From: Terrihalobacillus insolitus
GTDB taxonomy: Bacteria; Bacillota; Bacilli; Bacillales; Amphibacillaceae
Direction: 5' to 3'
Assembly (NCBI RefSeq): GCF_028416575.1
Contig: NZ_JAMQKB010000010.1
Coordinates: 1 to 64,000, forward strand
DNA length: 64,000 bases
The notes under the pieces are model-generated. The model saw nothing but the letters and a program-made list of their open reading frames with translations. It searched no databases and was not told where the DNA came from. Positions 27,346 through 44,096 of this stretch are shown one piece after another; position 1 is the first letter of the stretch; every line of letters starts with the position of its first letter. A program made the position numbers and the translations under genes.

Positions 27346-28628
27346 TCATTTTCGGTTGTTATGCTTTCGTCTTCTTTTATTCGTTCAATGTCGGCACCTA
27401 ACTTCGCTAATTTTTCTGCTAGGTTTACATAGCCACGATCTAAATGTTTTAATTCTGTTACTCTTGTGTAGCCTTCTGCAGTAAGCCCAGCTAAAATTAA
27501 GGCAGCACCTGCACGAAGATCGGTTGCAGCAACTTCAGCTCCTTGCAATTCACATGGTCCTTCCACAATAACACTGCGTCCTTCGATTTTCAGTTTTGCA
27601 TTCATTCGACGAAATTCTTCTACGTGCATAAACCGATTCTCAAACACTGTTTCAGTAATGACACTAGTGCCATGTGCGTTTAGCATTAATGACATGATCT
27701 GTGACTGCATATCTGTTGGAAATCCTGGGTGTGGCAATGTTTTGATATCCGTTGCCTTCAATCGCTTTGGCCCCAATACTCTGAGCCCATCTTCTTCTTC
27801 TTGAAATTTTACACCCATTTCTTCCATCTTTGAAATGAGTGAACGTAAGTGCTCTGTAACTGCACCTTGAACATATACATTTCCACCTGTAATCGCCGCA
27901 GCAACCATGAACGTTCCTGCTTCTACTCTGTCAGGTATGATCGTGTGTTCTACACCGCGCAGGCGATTGACACCTTCAATTTTTATTGTTTCCGTTCCAG
28001 CACCTACAATTTTTGCCCCCATTTTGTTCAAGTAGTTTGCCAGATCCACAATCTCGGGCTCTTTTGCACAGTTTTCAATAATTGTTTTGCCTTCAGCCAT
28101 TGCAGCAGCCATCATAATGTTTTCCGTTGCACCGACACTTGGAACATCTAAATAAATCTTTGCTCCTTGCAATCGGCCATTCGTATAAACTTCTACAAAA
28201 CCATTTCCAACATGCACATTTGCGCCCATTGCTTCAAAGCCTTTTAAATGGAGATCAATCGGACGTGAGCCAATTGCACATCCACCTGGTAATGCAACTT
28301 TTGCATGCCCATATCTAGCTAACAGTGGTCCAAGTACGAGTACGGAAGCACGCATTTTTCTTACGTATTCAAATGGAGCTTCTGTTAATAAAGTATTTGT
28401 TGCATCTACGGTTACGGTATTATTTTCAATGTTTACGTCTGCATTCATATGACGCAATACTTCTCTCATTGTTTCTACATCAGCAAGGGCGGGAACTTCA
28501 TGAAGCACACTTCTTCCTTCGCTTGCAATTATACTTGCTGCGATGACAGGCAGTACGGCATTCTTGGCACCTTCCACTTTCACTGTGCCATTTAACTGCC
28601 TCCCACCACGGACGATGATTTTTTCCAA
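27321..28628 (-). CDS. murA: UDP-N-acetylglucosamine 1-carboxyvinyltransferase
   Basis: 435 residues. First committed step of peptidoglycan synthesis: transfer of enolpyruvate from PEP to UDP-GlcNAc. The N-terminal [20 protein letters not shown] and the catalytic loop [18 protein letters not shown] with Cys117 (the fosfomycin target) are intact. Position between ywmB and spoIID corresponds to murAA of B. subtilis. The C-terminal tail (about 15 residues, ending EHQAFNAS) is unlike the family and overlaps a tandem duplication. The start at 28628 is preceded by AAGGAGAATG-type sequence. Confidence 0.96.
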   Translation of the reverse strand: MEKIIVRGGRQLNGTVKVEGAKNAVLPVIAASIIASEGRSVLHEVPALADVETMREVLRHMNADVNIENNTVTVDATNTLLTEAPFEYVRKMRASVLVLGPLLARYGHAKVALPGGCAIGSRPIDLHLKGFEAMGANVHVGNGFVEVYTNGRLQGAKIYLDVPSVGATENIMMAAAMAEGKTIIENCAKEPEIVDLANYLNKMGAKIVGAGTETIKIEGVNRLRGVEHTIIPDRVEAGTFMVAAAITGGNVYVQGAVTEHLRSLISKMEEMGVKFQEEEDGLRVLGPKRLKATDIKTLPHPGFPTDMQSQIMSLMLNAHGTSVITETVFENRFMHVEEFRRMNAKLKIEGRSVIVEGPCELQGAEVAATDLRAGAALILAGLTAEGYTRVTELKHLDRGYVNLAEKLAKLGADIERIKEDESITTENEHQAFNAS

Positions 28629-28661
28629 GGTTCATTCTCCTTCGCGTCCATTTTCACTATA

Positions 28662-29384
28662 TTAATATTCAGAAGTTATGATAGGTGTTCCTATTGTAAT
28701 GGTTGTTTTACCGCCCAATCCTTCGCGAATCGCAACTTGCACATTCATTTGATTATTTTCATATGGTATGCTGGATTCCCACTTTTGTGTATAGCCAGAT
28801 TGAACATGAAAGCCATTTTCATCCAACTGATTTAGTGGCTGAACTTGTAATGTATCTTCTATTTTTTCAAAAAAATTAACACTATTAATCTTATCACTAG
28901 TTGTACTAGTCACACAAGAGAATTTTAGCATTTTACTAGTAAATAATGTGTTAGAAAGTTTTGCTAGTTTGCTAGAATTGTTCATGATGGTGTCCTCATT
29001 CAACACAGTTCCAGTCATTGTGTAGATCACCTCGACATATTCATCGGATGCCTTTGGTTCGAGTATGGTAAACTGTTCGGTAACTTGTTTATTTTTTTGG
29101 GGGATGGGTGCCGATAACTTTTCTACCTCAGATGTTTCCTCTGTTTCAAAAGTGGAAACAGAAAAAAATTCTTTGACCTTTGGTTTTAATTGATTCATCC
29201 TATCGCGAGTAACAGACTCCTTTACGATAATCTGCCACTTGCTGACCTCTAAATTTTCACGTTGGAGGGCTTTATCCATTTCTTTAATCTCTCTAAATGA
29301 TGATGTTGTCGCATTCGTCGTATTGACATAAATAATAGAAAGTAACAGGACAATTATTGCAATGAATGTATAGCTTTTCTTCAT
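28662..29384 (-). CDS. ywmB: YwmB-family protein
   Basis: 240 residues. An N-terminal signal or anchor (about residues 5-24, YTFIAIIVLLLSIIYVNT) is followed by an extracytoplasmic domain with no catalytic motif. It is recognised mainly by position directly upstream of murA and by the domain layout of the YwmB (DUF1779) family, whose databases carry the label TATA-box binding-like fold. The function is unknown. GAGGAG lies eight bases before the ATG. The stop is 33 bp before murA, so both genes may share a transcript. Confidence 0.75.
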   Translation of the reverse strand: MKKSYTFIAIIVLLLSIIYVNTTNATTSSFREIKEMDKALQRENLEVSKWQIIVKESVTRDRMNQLKPKVKEFFSVSTFETEETSEVEKLSAPIPQKNKQVTEQFTILEPKASDEYVEVIYTMTGTVLNEDTIMNNSSKLAKLSNTLFTSKMLKFSCVTSTTSDKINSVNFFEKIEDTLQVQPLNQLDENGFHVQSGYTQKWESSIPYENNQMNVQVAIREGLGGKTTITIGTPIITSEY

Positions 29385-29537
29385 GGTTTTCTCTCCTCTT
29401 TATCCTTTTTCTCATCATTATTGTCAGAGAGATTGAAAAACATACAGATATTCATTCGTCAATGTCCGACAGTGCTGTTTACTGGAATAACAAATACTTC
29501 ATTATTGACCACTGTGGTAGGGGTGAAATATTACACA

Positions 29538-29579
29538 AAAAAGATCAACCCTCATTTGATGTTAAGGATTGATCTTTTT
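29538..29579 (-). terminator. Terminator between ywzB and ywmB
   Basis: An 11-bp A/T-flanked stem AAAAAGATCAA/TTGATCTTTTT (about 29538-29548 with 29569-29579) with a short second pairing inside. T-rich on both strands at its ends. It lies directly beside miniature element copy 3. Confidence 0.75.
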
Positions 29580-29581
29580 AA

Positions 29582-29856
29582 ATGCGTGTTCAAAAAGTCG
29601 ACAAATCAGAAGGTCGACTAATGTCGCCACGTCCTGTGGCAACGTCGACACTAGCACGTCCTGTGCGTCGCAAGCAGGTCGAGGCGGCGCAGTTTTGAGT
29701 ATCGCAGCGAAAGGTTGTTGCTTCGAAAGCATTACCTCGCACGAAGAAAAAATGTTCTTCTTTTTCTGAGGATATGCTTTTAATACGTGAGAAACGGAAA
29801 AACAAGCCAACGAAGAGATGCGCCGCTTATCATTTGGCGAATTTTTGAACATCCTC
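29582..29856. mobile_element. Miniature inverted-repeat element, copy 3 (275 bp, longest)
   Basis: Left end ATGCGTGTTCAAAAAGTC, right end GAATTTTTGAACATCCTC, with TTTAA duplications at 29577-29581 and 29857-29861. It carries internal hairpins formed by GTCGAC blocks (GTCGACTAATGTCGCC with GGCAACGTCGAC). It also has a unique insert around 29700-29790 with AAGAAAAAATG/CTTCTTTTTCT pairing. It stands between ywzB and its terminator. Confidence 0.88.
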
Positions 29857-29863
29857 TTTAAAT

Positions 29864-30106
29864 TTAAAATAAAAACATGAGTTGGCCTGACCATTGCAAG
29901 TAATCTAAGAAAAAATTGCTTACAGTTGTACCGATTGTGATTGTTAGAAATACGATTAAAACTCTTGCCTCAAAAACACGGCCTTTTTTAAACAATGGAT
30001 CCATGTTGACCGCTTGGAGAACTCGCCAAGTAACACCAATAAAAAATAAGTGCGATATAATGCCAGTAAGTGCTTGTTGACCAATCGTTTCCATCATTGT
30101 GACCAT
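29864..30106 (-). CDS. ywzB: DUF1146 family small membrane protein
   Basis: 80 residues with two hydrophobic segments (about 12-30 and 48-66), HLFFIGVTWRVLQAVNMDPL and VLIVFLTITIGTTVSNFFLD, typical of the DUF1146/YwzB family. The function is unknown. Its position between the ATP synthase operon and ywmB-murA is as in B. subtilis. Several ATGs are possible. I use 30106, which is six bases after AAGGA, though the ATG three codons later is also plausible. Miniature element copy 3 lies three bases after its end. Confidence 0.75.
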   Translation of the reverse strand: MVTMMETIGQQALTGIISHLFFIGVTWRVLQAVNMDPLFKKGRVFEARVLIVFLTITIGTTVSNFFLDYLQWSGQLMFLF

Positions 30107-30404
30107 ATCCTTTCCTTGAACTCGTTTTTGTTCATCCTATCCCGTTCATATGTGTAAAATACGATTGATTCTGACTTCCCTATACAAGATGACATGGACA
30201 ATAGGAAATGTCAACGAAATGCCATCATGGGTGAATAAGAATTTAAGGATGTGTGGTGTTCTAGACGATATCCTAATCATCTGGCAAACATATTATTTCC
30301 TGATGGGGAAATATCCGACACCTCTCACCAACAATCATCATTATTTCCCGGGTAATATCGACAGTAATTCCTAAACAAAGATCTATTGTTATCCCATTTT
30401 TTGC
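30107..30404. other. Intergenic region upstream of ywzB
   Basis: About 300 bp without a convincing gene or known motif. It separates ywzB from the 193-bp repeat array. Short open frames here lack ribosome binding sites. Confidence 0.4.
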
Positions 30405-31433
30405 GAAAAGTATTTTGGCCGAATAGTAGCCTCTCAGTCCGCGAAACCTACCAAAACCCCCGTTTTTGGCCAAATAGCGGACTCAGAGGCCGTTATTTTG
30501 AGTAAAACGCATGGTTTAAGGGGTTTTGCGGACTCACAGGCCGTTATTTGCTCTAAATGGGCTATTTTCGGCTGGCTTTTCGGCAATTAAGGGCCTCTCA
30601 GTCCGCGAAATACACCAAAACCACGGTTTTTGGCCAAATTGCGGCCTCTCAGTCCGCTAAAAATTCTATGCGGACTCAGAGGCCCCTATTTTGAGTAAAA
30701 CGCGTAGTTTACGGGGTTTTGCGGACTCACAGGCCGTTATTTGATCGGAATGGGCTTAACTCGGCTGGCTTTTCGGCAATTAACGGCCTCTCAGTCCGCG
30801 AAACCTACCAAAACCCCCGTTTTTGGCCAAATAGCGGCCTCTCAGTCCGCTAAAAATTCTATGCGGACTCAGAGGCCCCTATTTTGAGTAAAACGCGTAG
30901 TTTACGGGGTTTTGCGGACTCACAGGCCGTTATTTGATCGGAATGGGCTTAAATCGGCTGGCTTTTCGGCAATTAACGGCCTCTCAGTCCGCGAAACCTA
31001 CCAAAACCCCCGTTTTTGGCCAAATAGCTGCCTCTCAGTCCGCTAAAAATTCTATGCGGACTCAGAGGCCCTTATTTTGAGTAAAACGTATGGTTTACGG
31101 GGTTTTGCGGACTCACAGGCCGTTATTTGATCGGAATGGGCTTAAATCGGCTGGCTTTTCGGCAAGTAACGGCCTCTCAGTCCGCGAAACCTACCAAAAC
31201 CCCCGTTTTTGGCCAAATAGCGGCCTCTCAGTCCGCTAAAAATTCTATGCGGACTCAGAGGCCCTTATTTTGAGTAAAACGCATGGTTTACGGGGTTTTG
31301 CGGACTCAGAGGCCGTTATTTGCTCTAAATGGGCTTAAATCGGCTGGCTTTTTGGCAATTAAGGGCCTCTCAGTCCGCGAAATACACCAAAACCACGGTT
31401 TTTGGCCAAATAGCTGCCTCTCTGTCCGCTAAG
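30405..31433. repeat. 193-bp palindrome-rich tandem array (about five copies)
   Basis: Units start with GGCCTCTCAGTCCGCGAAA at about 30593, 30785, 30978, 31171 and 31364 (192-193 bp apart), preceded by a shorter 163-bp copy from 30430. Each unit contains direct and inverted forms of CCTCTCAGTCCGC and GCGGACTCAGAGG, so it can fold into several hairpins. It lies between the atp operon terminator and ywzB. A related fragment is at 63815-64000. No coding capacity is evident. Confidence 0.93.
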
Positions 31434-31444
31434 CCCAAACCAAA

Positions 31445-31479
31445 AAGGATGCTCCCGATCGTGACGTGGGGGCACCCTT
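31445..31479 (-). terminator. Terminator of the ATP synthase operon
   Basis: Stem GGATGC/GCACCC (31447-31452 with 31472-31477, one G-T pair) extended by TCCC/GGGG, followed by TTTTTGG on the minus strand. It lies 20 bp after the atpC stop. Confidence 0.75.
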
Positions 31480-31498
31480 TGAAAAATTAGTATGTTGT

Positions 31499-33411
<1,913 letters not shown>

Positions 33412-33431
33412 TTAAAAAACGATACTAGTAG

Positions 33432-34301
<870 letters not shown>

Positions 34302-34343
34302 TCACCGTCCTTTCTTCAAAGGTTTGCGCTTGAAGCTTGTTTA

Positions 34344-35858
<1,515 letters not shown>

Positions 35859-35870
35859 TCACCCCTATCA

Positions 35871-36949
<1,079 letters not shown>

Positions 36950-36968
36950 CTACTATCTTTGTCAAGGC

Positions 36969-37039
36969 ATTGCTTTAAGACGATCGTGTTGTATCACAAA
37001 GCAATGGCGAAGACCCCACCTTTACTAGAACTTCGCCAT
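36969..37039 (-). other. Two intercistronic hairpins between atpE and atpF
   Basis: Stem 1 pairs 37004-37012 with 37031-37039 (ATGGCGAAG/CTTCGCCAT, 9 bp). Stem 2 pairs 36969-36976 with 36998-37005 (ATTGCTTT/AAAGCAAT, 8 bp). They overlap by two bases at 37004-37005. No T run follows, so they look like processing or stability elements rather than a full terminator. Confidence 0.65.
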
Positions 37040-37074
37040 TTTGTTAAGTTGTCCGTATTCATTGCTAGTTGGTG

Positions 37075-37305
<231 letters not shown>

Positions 37306-37406
37306 TTATCTTTTCGATAAAATTTTTTCATTGATTTAAGTGTTACATGTAATGCAATGGTGTTGACCTTATTTATTCTTCATTAAGAAAATTGTGGTGA
37401 ACAAAA

Positions 37407-38521
<1,115 letters not shown>

Positions 38522-38640
38522 TCGTTTACTCGTCTCCCATGCATTTTTGAACTAAATAGACTGTTCCATTTTCTCTGTTCCAAGAAGAATACAAGGAAGT
38601 TTTTCAGGCACAGTGAAACCCTTATCATTCATCCTAAGTT

Positions 38641-38669
38641 AGCATACAATAGGGGCTATCTGATGTCAA
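38641..38669 (-). promoter_or_regulatory. Probable sigma-A promoter of the ATP synthase operon
   Basis: On the minus strand TTGACA (38664-38669) and TATGCT (38641-38646) are separated by 17 bp. The -35 box is perfect and the -10 box matches four of six. The start of atpI is 120 bp downstream. Confidence 0.65.
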
Positions 38670-38878
38670 TTAGTTTGTGAGTAAAAGTACAAATTGGAAA
38701 AAATTCGATACTTATTGGAATATTGCTCCTCAAACGAATTCAATTACTATGCCTTTGACACCACTATTTATTATAACGGATAAGTATGCAAATGTACGCC
38801 AAAAGTGTGACAAAAGTGTGACGCGAATGCTCGAAAATAGCGCACCTATTACATCGTATTAGACTCTACCTCTAAGTG

Positions 38879-38992
38879 AAGCGTAGGTAGGAGTTTCCAA
38901 TCAGATGGAGTCGAGACTCCATCTGATCCCCGATGTTTCAACTTACTGAAACGAGTTCGCTTGTAATGTGTTGGGGAGACCTACCCGCTTCA
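38879..38992. other. Highly structured palindromic element downstream of the Vpr-like gene
   Basis: Outer arms GAAGCGTAGGTAGG (38879-38892) and CCTACCCGCTTC (38980-38991) are nearly complementary. Inside is a perfect 13-bp hairpin (38901-38913 with 38916-38928), then a GTTTCA/TGAAAC stem at 38934-38951 and a CCCC/GGGG pairing. It partly overlaps the end of the protease gene at 38990. It looks like a folded RNA or the end of a lost IS200/IS605-type element. Confidence 0.5.
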
Positions 38993-41221
38993 TTGCTCGA
39001 TGACAATGTTGCTTGGGTAGGTATAGGTTTTGTCATTGCTCGTAGTTATGGATACAACTGCCAGATATTGGCCGCCTTTGCCCACTTTACGTTCCTCCAT
39101 TGTGCCTTCGATTAATCCAACTTGTTGATCGTCCATCTCTAACAAGGTTCTTTTATATTGAAATGTTTGTGGATCGTACAGGTCAACGGTCACTTTCTCT
39201 GCTCCTTCTGGTAAATACAAGCTATATTGATACATATCGTCGGAAAGTGCTTCTAGTGAAAAATCAAATCCCATCGCTTTTGGATAGTCTCCACCTTTAA
39301 TAAGGAATAAATATGGTAGTTGATATGTTTTATCCCTTTCTTTTAATGTTAACCAGCCCTGGTGAATACCTTCCTCCATCCTATTGCTATCAACGGTAAG
39401 CTTGACCTCGATCGTCTTTTTATCACCTGGAGGGACGGTAATACTTTGCGGCAGCACCCATCGCATTCCCTGTTTCTGCTTTGGCATATCAAAATAAAAC
39501 TCTTTCTTCTTGTTCGAAAGGTTTTCAACTTTAAAAGCGTATGTTTTCGTGTCTTGTAGCTTTGTCACATTTCCTAAACTAATGAGCGGCTGATAAAGGA
39601 TTGTCGATGTTTCAATGGCACGGGCAGGCTGCATTCTCCCCATTCCTTGTTCGATCGGATCATAAAGTTGTCCTTCCTTCTCTTCTAATGGTAATGCTGT
39701 TGTTAACAATGCACCCTTCAGTTTTTGTGGGGACCAATCAGGATGTGCCTCTTTCACTAGCGCAAGGGCGCCTGCCACATGTGGTGCTGCCATGCTTGTC
39801 CCTTGAAGCTCTCGGTATCCATCTGGAACAGTACTCAAGATAGCCGCACCTGGTGCTACAATTTCTGGTTTTATCCTCCAATTGACCGTTACAGGACCCC
39901 TTGAACTAAACTGCGCCATCTTATCTTTTACAGTTGTATAGGAGGTATCAAGCCAATTATTTTTGTTCACCATGTTATCCAATATCCATTCACCGTCTCG
40001 CTTTGTTACCGAAACAACTGGTATGGTAACAGCTGCTTTTCCGTCTGCAACAGAGCCTTGAAGTGGGCCTTTTTCATTATTAAAAATGATCACGCCAGCT
40101 GCCCCAGCTTGTTGTGCCCTCCTTGCTTTCTCAGCAAAAGGAATTTCGCCTCGTTTATACAGAACGATTTTATTCCTAGCATCGGTCAATGGCTTTGCTC
40201 CTATGCCACCATAAACGATTGGCTGGTCTTTCTCAAACTGCCAAGGAACGGATCCCATCAGCGGGGTTAAGGGGATTTTTTTGTTTGTGAAGGAATCGTC
40301 AAGATACGGTATGGTAATCGGTGGTGTTGAGGCGCCAACTGATATGACCTTTGTTGCCGTTGCTGGCGATCCTACCGTCCATTGATCTGGTCCTGCATTT
40401 CCATTTGCAATCACCACCGAAACACCGTGGTCTACGGCGCGGTTCACTGCAATGCTTGTTGGCCAGTCCGGGCCATTTACCGTGTTACCTAATGATAAAT
40501 TGATGATGTCCATCCCATCCTTCACAGCCTTTTCAATTGCTGCAATCACTTGGATCGACGTACCCATCCCGCCTGGCCCTAAGGCACGATAACTATACAA
40601 ATCTGCTTCGGGTGCAACACCTTTCATTTTTCCATTTGCTCCTATAATCCCAGCAACATGGGTTCCGTGCAGTGTGGGACTACCTTGCTCAGGCAATGTT
40701 TCCATTGGGTCATCATCTAAATCGACTAAATCGTAACCTCCTTTGTAATTCTTTTGTAAATCTGGATGGGTATAATCGATTCCCGTATCAATTATTCCTA
40801 CCTTCACCCCTTTTCCTGTATAATTTTGATCTCCAGGCAAGACTCCTTTGGCCTGTTTTTTAATAAAAGGGATACTCTTGTTGATATTGTCTTCATCCCT
40901 ACTATTCACCTGATAATTTCGAACGGGGTATGTTTTTTTGACAAAGGATTTTGTTTTTATATCCTGAAGTTTATCTAAATCTCCCTTTAGCGCCAGTCCA
41001 GTCAAAATGGTATCGTATACTTGGACGACCTCTACAAAAGGGTGGTAGGTTTCGATTTCTTTTTTACGTTCGTATGGATTCCCTTCGACTTCAATAATAA
41101 TTGAATTTTCTTTATCATCGGCACGAGCAAAACCTGTTTCTGATAAGGCTATGGTTGGGAAAGTTACTGCTGTTACCATAATACTAAGTAGTATGATCGA
41201 TGCGATTCGGAAAAGGTTCAT
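38990..41221 (-). CDS. vpr: S8 family serine protease, Vpr-like
   Basis: 743 residues, exported subtilisin-like protease. Signal peptide (residues 1 to about 27), an inhibitor-type pro-domain (about 35-120) and a catalytic domain with Asp in VGIIDTGIDYTHPDL, His in HGTHVAGIIGANG and Ser in GTSMAAPHVAGALALVKEA. A PA domain (about 330-450) is inserted between the His and Ser parts, as in Vpr. A C-terminal Fn3-like region follows. No sorting motif is seen, so it is probably released. GGAGG precedes both a GTG (41227) and the ATG at 41221. The ATG is my choice. Not part of this region in B. subtilis, so it is a relocation or insertion. Confidence 0.88.
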   Translation of the reverse strand: MNLFRIASIILLSIMVTAVTFPTIALSETGFARADDKENSIIIEVEGNPYERKKEIETYHPFVEVVQVYDTILTGLALKGDLDKLQDIKTKSFVKKTYPVRNYQVNSRDEDNINKSIPFIKKQAKGVLPGDQNYTGKGVKVGIIDTGIDYTHPDLQKNYKGGYDLVDLDDDPMETLPEQGSPTLHGTHVAGIIGANGKMKGVAPEADLYSYRALGPGGMGTSIQVIAAIEKAVKDGMDIINLSLGNTVNGPDWPTSIAVNRAVDHGVSVVIANGNAGPDQWTVGSPATATKVISVGASTPPITIPYLDDSFTNKKIPLTPLMGSVPWQFEKDQPIVYGGIGAKPLTDARNKIVLYKRGEIPFAEKARRAQQAGAAGVIIFNNEKGPLQGSVADGKAAVTIPVVSVTKRDGEWILDNMVNKNNWLDTSYTTVKDKMAQFSSRGPVTVNWRIKPEIVAPGAAILSTVPDGYRELQGTSMAAPHVAGALALVKEAHPDWSPQKLKGALLTTALPLEEKEGQLYDPIEQGMGRMQPARAIETSTILYQPLISLGNVTKLQDTKTYAFKVENLSNKKKEFYFDMPKQKQGMRWVLPQSITVPPGDKKTIEVKLTVDSNRMEEGIHQGWLTLKERDKTYQLPYLFLIKGGDYPKAMGFDFSLEALSDDMYQYSLYLPEGAEKVTVDLYDPQTFQYKRTLLEMDDQQVGLIEGTMEERKVGKGGQYLAVVSITTSNDKTYTYPSNIVIEQ

Positions 41222-41400
41222 GTGCACGTCATCCTCCATTATGTTACAAGTCTTATTAGTTTTTGTTATGATCGACTTTTTCATGCACGGATTTATGAAC
41301 ATATGAATCGCATAGTTGAGGACACGCTTAGTTTTGAACGTGTGATGAGTGAATTTAGTCTATGCAAAACGGAAAAGTTGAGGTAATCAACATTTGAGGA

Positions 41401-41853
41401 AGGAAAAGTGGTTCATCACGGGGATGAAGGGCATTTCACGTGGGTTTGGGCTAAGAAAAGTGGTTCATCACCCTTATGAAGGGCATTTCACGTGGGTTTG
41501 GGCTAAGAAAAGTGGTTCATCACCCTTATGAAGGACATTTCACGTGGATTTGAGCTAGAAAAAGTGGTTCATCACCCTTATGAAGGGCATTTCACGTGGA
41601 TTTGAGCTAGAAAAAGTGGTTCATCACCCTTATGAAGGGCATTTCACGTGGGTTTGGGCTAAGAAAAGTGGTTCATCACCCTTATGAAGGGCATTTCACG
41701 TGGGTTTGGGCTAAGAAAAGTGGTTCATCACCCTTATAAAGGGCATTTCACGTGGATTTGGGCTAAGAAAAGTGGTTCATCACCCTTATGAAGGACATTT
41801 CACGTGGATTTGGGCTAGGAAAAGTGGTTCATCACCCTTATGAAGGGCATTTC
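41401..41853. repeat. 52-bp tandem array 2 (about 9 copies)
   Basis: Unit: AAGAAAAGTGGTTCATCACC, CTTATGAAGGGCATTTCACG, TGGGTTTGGGCT (52 bp). Eight units are nearly identical and the first differs (GGGGATG in place of CCTTATG). The inner part TTCATCACCCTTATGAA is a dyad. It lies between mnaA and the vpr start and shares its consensus with arrays 1 and 3. Confidence 0.95.
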
Positions 41854-41899
41854 CAGCTTATTTTGAAGTGGACATTATTCCCGTTTTTTGGTAAATGTG

Positions 41900-41979
41900 T
41901 GCGGGCATTTATTTGGGTATTTATCAAAAAGGCAGCTGACGTGCTCAATTTTGACCAAATAGCCGGATAAATGCCCGCA
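41900..41979. repeat. 13-bp inverted repeat with a long loop after mnaA
   Basis: TGCGGGCATTTAT (41900-41912) and ATAAATGCCCGCA (41967-41979) pair perfectly across a 54-nt loop. It lies just after the mnaA stop and may end or protect its transcript, though no T run follows. Confidence 0.6.
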
Positions 41980-41996
41980 TTAATACTGTGTTTTCT

Positions 41997-43154
41997 TTAC
42001 GTTACTTTTTTTACTTGAAAGGATGCTGGTCGATCGGCACGCTGCTTAAAAAAGTAACGAATCGCTTCTGCAATCCGGCTAGATGCTTGACCATCGCCGT
42101 AGGGGTTGGAAGCTTTAGCCATTTGCTCGTGTGCGTTTGGATCGGATAAAAGTGTATCAGCGAGTGAAAAAATATGATCTTCGTCTGTACCTGCTAGTTT
42201 CAGTGTACCTGCGTCGATTCCTTCAGGTCGTTCTGTTGTGTCACGCAGCACTAAAACAGGTACCCCAAGAGATGGCGCTTCCTCTTGCACCCCACCTGAG
42301 TCCGTCAGAATTAGATGGGAGCGGGATGCGAAATTGTGGAAGTCGACTACCCCTAATGGCTCAATTAACTTAATTCTTTCGTCATTTCCTAAAATTTCAT
42401 TTGCCGTGTCTTGAACGACTGGATTGAGGTGTACAGGATAAATAACTTGCACGTCATCATGTTTTTCTACTAATCGCTTAATCGCACGAAACATTTGCTG
42501 CATGTTTTTGCCTAAATTTTCTCTACGGTGGGCTGTCATTAATACGAGACGTTTGTTGCCAAGTTCGTCTAGGATTTGACTTTTATACTGTTCGTTTACT
42601 GTTGTTTTTAGTGCATCAATTGCTGTATTTCCAGTTACAAAAACAGTGTCAGCCTGCTTATTTTCGTTGACAAGATTTTGTTTCGACTGTTCCGTTGGTG
42701 AAAAATGAAGATCGGCCATCACACCTGTAAGCTGCCGGTTCATTTCTTCTGGAAACGGAGAGTATTTGTTCCACGTACGCAGCCCCGCCTCCACATGTCC
42801 TACCGCAATTTGGTTGTAGTATGCTGCAAGGGATGCCGCAAATGTTGTCGTCGTGTCACCATGGACGAGCACGATGTCTGGCTTCGTTTGTTGCATCACC
42901 TCGTCCAAGCCTTCTAATGCCCTGGTCGTAATTTGGGCAAGTGATTGTCTTGATTTCATAATGTTTAAATCGTGGTCTGGTGTGATTCCAAAAATATCGA
43001 GTACTTGATCCAGCATTTCTCGGTGCTGTGCAGTTACCGTTACGATTGGTTCAAACTGTTCTGGACGTTTCTTAAGTTCGAGCACGAGCGGAGCCATTTT
43101 AATTGCTTCTGGCCTTGTCCCAAAAATCGTCATAACTTTGATCCGGTCTGTCAT
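41997..43154 (-). CDS. mnaA: UDP-N-acetylglucosamine 2-epimerase (non-hydrolysing)
   Basis: 385 residues. Interconverts UDP-GlcNAc and UDP-ManNAc. GTRPEAIKMAPLVLEL at the N-terminus, HGDTTTTFAASLAAYY, VGHVEAGLRT and the DSGGVQEEAPSLGVPVLVLR segment near the C-terminus are the family markers. The start ATG at 43154 lies eight bases after GGAG. The 43244 start has no such site. It lies 25 bp after upp and may be co-transcribed. It supplies ManNAc for linkage units of wall teichoic acid and for the WecC-type dehydrogenase. Confidence 0.96.
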   Translation of the reverse strand: MTDRIKVMTIFGTRPEAIKMAPLVLELKKRPEQFEPIVTVTAQHREMLDQVLDIFGITPDHDLNIMKSRQSLAQITTRALEGLDEVMQQTKPDIVLVHGDTTTTFAASLAAYYNQIAVGHVEAGLRTWNKYSPFPEEMNRQLTGVMADLHFSPTEQSKQNLVNENKQADTVFVTGNTAIDALKTTVNEQYKSQILDELGNKRLVLMTAHRRENLGKNMQQMFRAIKRLVEKHDDVQVIYPVHLNPVVQDTANEILGNDERIKLIEPLGVVDFHNFASRSHLILTDSGGVQEEAPSLGVPVLVLRDTTERPEGIDAGTLKLAGTDEDHIFSLADTLLSDPNAHEQMAKASNPYGDGQASSRIAEAIRYFFKQRADRPASFQVKKVT

Positions 43155-43179
43155 TGTCGTCACTCCAAATGGTTCATTG

Positions 43180-43851
<672 letters not shown>

Positions 43852-44052
43852 TTACAGAAAAATCGACAGTCTTTCAAGTAGGAGCTGCAATATGATTGAT
43901 TGAAGAGAGAGACTTCTTTCGGAAAAACGTTAAATGATCTATTTCCCGAGAGTTTGTAAGCACAAGATATTTTATCTCAAAGTTTACTTGTGCTTGCCCC
44001 AAAACTACATAACCGCTAATTTTCTGATTTTCTGCCGATTTTTCCAAAAAAA

Positions 44053-44087
44053 CCTAGCCAGAGTGGGTGGCACGTACTCAGGCTAGG
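44053..44087 (-). terminator. Terminator after glyA
   Basis: CCTAGCC/GGCTAGG stem (44053-44059 with 44081-44087) extended by GAGT/ACTC inside, with a TTTTTTT run on the minus strand. It lies 10 bp after the glyA stop. Confidence 0.85.
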
Positions 44088-44096
44088 GAGAGATGT

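Noticed and set aside
29562..29894. Open frames inside miniature element copy 3
   Set aside because: The frames lie in inverted repeats of a non-coding element and differ between copies.
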